Shown here piece after piece: positions 60,540-64,000 of a stretch of 64,000 nt of DNA (position 1 is the first letter of the stretch; the number at the start of each line of letters is the position of its first letter). The notes below the pieces were generated by a model. That model saw only the letters and a list, made by a program, of their open reading frames with translations, was not told where the DNA came from and ran no database searches. The stretch is taken from positions 114,276,213 through 114,340,212 of the forward strand of contig CM044310.1 in the NCBI GenBank assembly GCA_024291935.2, given 5' to 3'. The position numbers and the translations under genes are program-made. The DNA comes from Okapia johnstoni. Lineage: Eukaryota > Chordata > Mammalia > Artiodactyla > Giraffidae.

Positions 60540-60920
60540 ACATGAGTTTTATAGTCAGATAAAGAATGTCTATATAATTGGCACTGGGGGGAAAAAAAAC
60601 AAGTGGGCTAAATAGGGTGAGATGGTCATGGAGCATTTTAATGGAAATGCCACCTCTAGCCAGGAAAGAAAAAGAAAGATGTACAACTGATTCATTTTTC
60701 CCTTCAGCCTCTAAGCTCAAAACCTTCCTGGTGTGTGAGTGGGTGGCCTTGGAGGTGGCCTCATTTCTGAATAAATCTTGGTTCAGCTGGAATAAAATCT
60801 CTCTAGCTGTGGGTCAGACGTGTGTTCCTCATTCCCGCGACCCTTCTGCCCCTTTTTTTTTTTGGTCTTAATTTCCTCCACAGCCCAGTTCTTTGGCATT
60901 TAGGACTTAAATATGTCATT
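60540..60920. other. Intergenic, unassigned
   Basis: No gene. Two AATAAA-containing strings near 60768-60795 beside AGCTGTGGGTCAGACGTGTG hint at an old LTR, not confirmed. Confidence 0.35.
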
Positions 60921-60924
60921 TAAA

Positions 60925-61905
60925 AACACAATTGAAATATAATTAATTTATAATGTTGTATTAGCTTCAGGTGTACAGCAAAGTGATTCGGTTTTAAATA
61001 TATTAAATGTAAATTTTATGTATGTTTAAAATTATATATATAATTTTTTCAGATTCTTTTACATTATAGTTATTACAAGACATTAAATATAGTTCCCTAT
61101 GCTATACAGTTGTTATTGTTTAGTTGCTTCAGTCATGCTTGACTCTTTGTGGCCCTATAGACTGTAATCCTTGGTCCGTGAGATTTCCCAGGCAAGAATA
61201 CTGGAGTGGATTGCCATTTCCTTCTCCGAGCGATCTTCCCAAGCCGGGGATTGAACCTGTTTCTCCTGCATTGGCAAGCAGATTCTTTACCACTGAGCCA
61301 CTTGGGAAGCCATGCTATACAGTAGGTCCTCGTTGTTTATCTTTTTATATATGGTAGTGTGTATATGTTAATTTCAAGCTTCTAATTTATCTCCTCCCCC
61401 CTACTTCCTTGCCATCCCCTCTGGTAACCATAAGTTTGTTTTCTGTCTGTAAATCTATTTCTATTTTGTCAATAAGTTTATTCACATCATTGTTTTAGAT
61501 TCCACATATAAGTGATAGCATATATTTGTCTTTGTCCGATTTGCTTCACTTAATATGGTAATCTCTGGTTCGATCCATGTCGCTGCAAATGGCAATATTC
61601 ATCTTTTTTGTGGCTGAGTACTGTTCCACTGTACATACCACATCTTGACCCATTCATTCATCTTCCCAGCGACTTCCGCATCTTGACTGCTGTAAATAGT
61701 GCTGCTAGGGACATTGGGTGCACGTGTTGTTCCGAATTGGAGTTTCCTCCAGAGGTGTGCCCAAGAGTAGGATTGCAGGGTCATATGTCAGCTCGATTTT
61801 TAGTTTTTTTAAAGGAAACTCCCTATTGTTATTCACAGTGGCTGTACCAATTTGCATTCCCACCAACAGTGTGGGAGGGTCCCTTTTTCTCCACACCCAA
61901 ATATA
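60925..61905 (-). mobile_element. L1 LINE 3' region, split by Bov-tA
   Basis: ATTGAAATATAATTAATTTA, GTGTACAGCAAAGTGATTCG, ATGTCGCTGCAAATGGCAAT and CACCAACAGTGTGGGAGGGT follow antisense L1 in order. Confidence 0.92.
61111..61311 (-). mobile_element. Bov-tA SINE nested in L1
   Basis: Antisense Bov-tA. Target-site duplication ATGCTATACAGT at 61099-61110 and 61312-61323, perfect. Confidence 0.96.
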
Positions 61906-61909
61906 TGTG

Positions 61910-62515
61910 ATTTTCCCCTCCATGTGATCTCTTTCAAGCCCACGAGAGACTATGATCTACTTCTCTCCATGCTGTTTCTTCAGCTTGGTTTACCAGTTGT
62001 CTTTCTGCCATGTTGCCATCTTCAAGTAGCTATTTGTAACCTTTGGCAAATGCAAACACAATTTAGTATTCAAAGAATTCAAAGACAACAAATCACATCA
62101 TCTTTCAGAAAATAAAATATTCATTCTCTCTCTTTTTTCCTTTAGTTAAGGCTTTCCTTTACTTAAGGATTAGTCACTGGCCAAGACTAATCTCACCATG
62201 TGACATTTTCCAGACACCAGGAAGAAATGCGATCAGCCCCCACAACACAAATGAGAGAAGCTTCACCTGACTGTTTTGTGCATTTGGTTTATGAGTGCTT
62301 TTAAAATGTGTGCTTGTACTGCTGGGTTCAGATTTTCATTCGTGGAATATTCTAAAAGACAGACATAACAGGCATTTCACTACTGTACCCTGCTTGTAAA
62401 AAAAATGGTTTTAAAAGTCATGGAATATATAACATGCATACAGACATGTGCCCTAATCATAGTTTAACAAACAAACATAACAAACTCCACGATACGATGA
62501 TTCATCTAGAAATAG
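61910..62515. other. Intergenic, unassigned
   Basis: AT-rich, about 600 bp with no gene and no recognised repeat. Confidence 0.4.
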
Positions 62516-62518
62516 TCA

Positions 62519-62852
62519 GGGGCTTCCTGGTGGTTCAGTGGTAAAGAATCCGCCTGCCAATGCAGGAGACCCTAGTTCAATCTCTGGTCTGGGAAGATCC
62601 CACATGCTTCAGGGCAATCAAGCCTGGGCACCACAACTGCTGAGCCTGTGCTCTAGAGCCTGGGAGCTGCAACTACGGAACCCTTGAGCTGCAGCTACTG
62701 AAGCCCCTACACCCTAGAGGCCGCCCACCTCCACAAGAGAAGCCACTGCAATGAGAAGCCTGTGCATCGCAACTAGAGAGTAGCCCCCGATCGCCAACTA
62801 GAGAAAAAGCCCATGCAGCAAGCAAGATCCAGAACAGCCAAAAAAAAAAAAA
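62519..62852 (+). mobile_element. CHR-1 SINE, near full length
   Basis: GGGGCTTCCTGGTGGTTCAG head, then the long CHR-1 body with GCCTGGGCACCACAACTGC and a poly(A) tail at about 62840-62852. Confidence 0.93.
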
Positions 62853-62854
62853 AG

Positions 62855-63645
62855 GAGGTGGGGGGTGTCACTTAAATATAAAAAAGAAAAGAAAAAAAAA
62901 GATCAGCCCAGAAGCCCCGCGTGTCCTGTTCATCCCAGACTCCTCCCTCCCCCAGGGTAATTCATACTCTGCTTTGTGATAAACAATTCCTTGCTTTTCT
63001 GTAGATATGTATGTTTTTTACAAAACCACACATCTCTCAACACGATAGATTTGACTATCTTTGAGCATTAGATTCATGCAGTCTTACCATATGGATTATT
63101 TTGCCGCGTGGCTGGTTTTTTTTAGGAAAAATAAATCAAGCAAAGAAAGAGAACATGGGGCCTCCCGGTTTCCTGGCCACGTTTCCTCCCTTGGAAGCTT
63201 GCTTCTTCGCCTTGAGAGTGGAGAGAGCTGCCGCAGAAAGTTCAGGGCCTGCAGCTGGCGGCTGTAACCTGAGCCCCAGCTCAGATGAAAACACATCTCT
63301 CCCCCCAACACATAATCCCAAGGTTTTGTTGGTTATTTCCAGAGAAGGGGAGAGAGCCGGAGAGAGCTCAGAACAGCCCTGGGAGGGGATAGAGTTGCCA
63401 GGTCTGTGTTATTGTGGGGGTATATTTTAGATTCTTGTTCTGTGCAATGAAAATGTACAAGCCAGACAGCATGTCTCTGAAAAATCATAATCATTTCAAA
63501 CAAGTCGAGAAGTCCCATCTGATTCCAAGCAACGTACAAACCAAACCTGAATGCTCAGCTCTTCATCTGAAATAGCCAAAAAAAAAAAAAATCAGCAGAA
63601 CAACCCCCAAGTTCATCCACAGGGGAGTAGTTAATTAGGTTGTAT
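62855..63645. other. Intergenic, unassigned
   Basis: A-rich tract at 62880-62900, then no gene or clear repeat in about 750 bp. Confidence 0.4.
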
Positions 63646-63651
63646 TTAACA

Positions 63652-63737
63652 GGACTCCAGTATTCTTGCCTGGAAAATTGCATGGACAGAGGAGCCTGGT
63701 GGGCTATAGTCCAGGGGGTTGCAAAAAGTCGGACACA

Positions 63738-63738
<1 letters not shown>
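63652..63738 (+). mobile_element. Bov-A SINE fragment
   Basis: GACTCCAGTATTCTTGCCTG to GCAAAAAGTCGGACACAATA. The tail leads straight into the CA repeat. Confidence 0.9.

Positions 63739-63780
<42 letters not shown>
63739..63780 (+). repeat. (CA)n microsatellite
   Basis: About 20 uninterrupted AC/CA units after a Bov-A tail, a likely polymorphic marker. Confidence 0.95.
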
Positions 63781-63781
<1 letters not shown>

Positions 63782-63782
<1 letters not shown>

Positions 63783-64000
63783 GGCTTTCACACAACATTG
63801 ACCATGGTCCATGGTAAGAAATATATTTTATTGTGACCCAGAACACAGACACACCCCATAGAGAATAAAGCTTCCTAAAACATAATAGGTGAGATGAATT
63901 CAGATATTTTGTATTCTGTTGTTTCTGATGGGAAAAATTGTGAAAGACCTTGACATGTATTAAAAAGCTGACGGGTGGCTTTGCTGGAAAATTCGACATT
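63782..64000. other. Intergenic end of window
   Basis: AT-rich, nothing recognised. Confidence 0.4.

Noticed and set aside
60760..60800. Two AATAAA strings as a gene poly(A) site
   Set aside because: No gene was found upstream on the + strand. Old LTR or chance AT-rich sequence is more likely.

Overview
This window is mammalian genomic DNA from a ruminant, most likely a bovid. It is full of ruminant-lineage repeats: BovB LINE 3' ends, Bov-tA (tRNA-Glu plus Bov-A) and Bov-A2 SINEs, artiodactyl CHR-type tRNA-Glu SINEs and L1 copies with cattle-type 3' ends, over older MIR, L2, MER5 and LTR relics. The gene order (HIF3A then PPP5C, same strand) is that of human 19q13.3, whose cattle counterpart should lie on chromosome 18. 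Species cannot be fixed from the sequence alone.

Layout. (1) 1-21,545: the 3' part of HIF3A on the + strand. Eleven coding exons (420-18,849), matching exons 5-15 of the 15-exon mammalian gene, encode the end of PAS-A, PAS-B, the oxygen-dependent degradation region and the C-terminus. A long 3' UTR of about 2.7 kb follows and holds a striking degenerate repeat array. (2) 21,545-23,320: intergenic gap with GT-rich degenerate repeats, MIR and L2. (3) 23,320-42,950: the whole PPP5C gene on the + strand, with a CpG-island promoter, 13 exons whose coding parts sum to exactly 1,500 nt (499 codons plus stop), and a short 3' UTR ending at an AATAAA signal. (4) 42,950-64,000: no gene recognised. The region is a mosaic of SINEs, L1 and BovB fragments, many with intact target-site duplications, and it carries four CTCF-like motifs in one orientation.

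The two genes are separate transcription units. HIF-3alpha is an oxygen-regulated bHLH-PAS factor that modulates HIF-1 and HIF-2 responses. PP5 is an Hsp90-associated TPR Ser/Thr phosphatase acting on steroid-receptor, kinase and stress-signalling clients. I see no new multi-gene system, mobile defence island or operon. The most interesting points are a minor-spliceosome (U12-type) intron in PPP5C, an extra LAP tripeptide in HIF-3alpha, the HIF3A 3' UTR array containing TTCnnGAA boxes, a near-perfect 72-bp inverted repeat in a HIF3A intron, and the CTCF-like motif cluster downstream of PPP5C. Exon calls rest on protein homology recalled from memory plus splice-site and reading-phase agreement. 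Repeat borders are by eye and approximate unless a target-site duplication is given.
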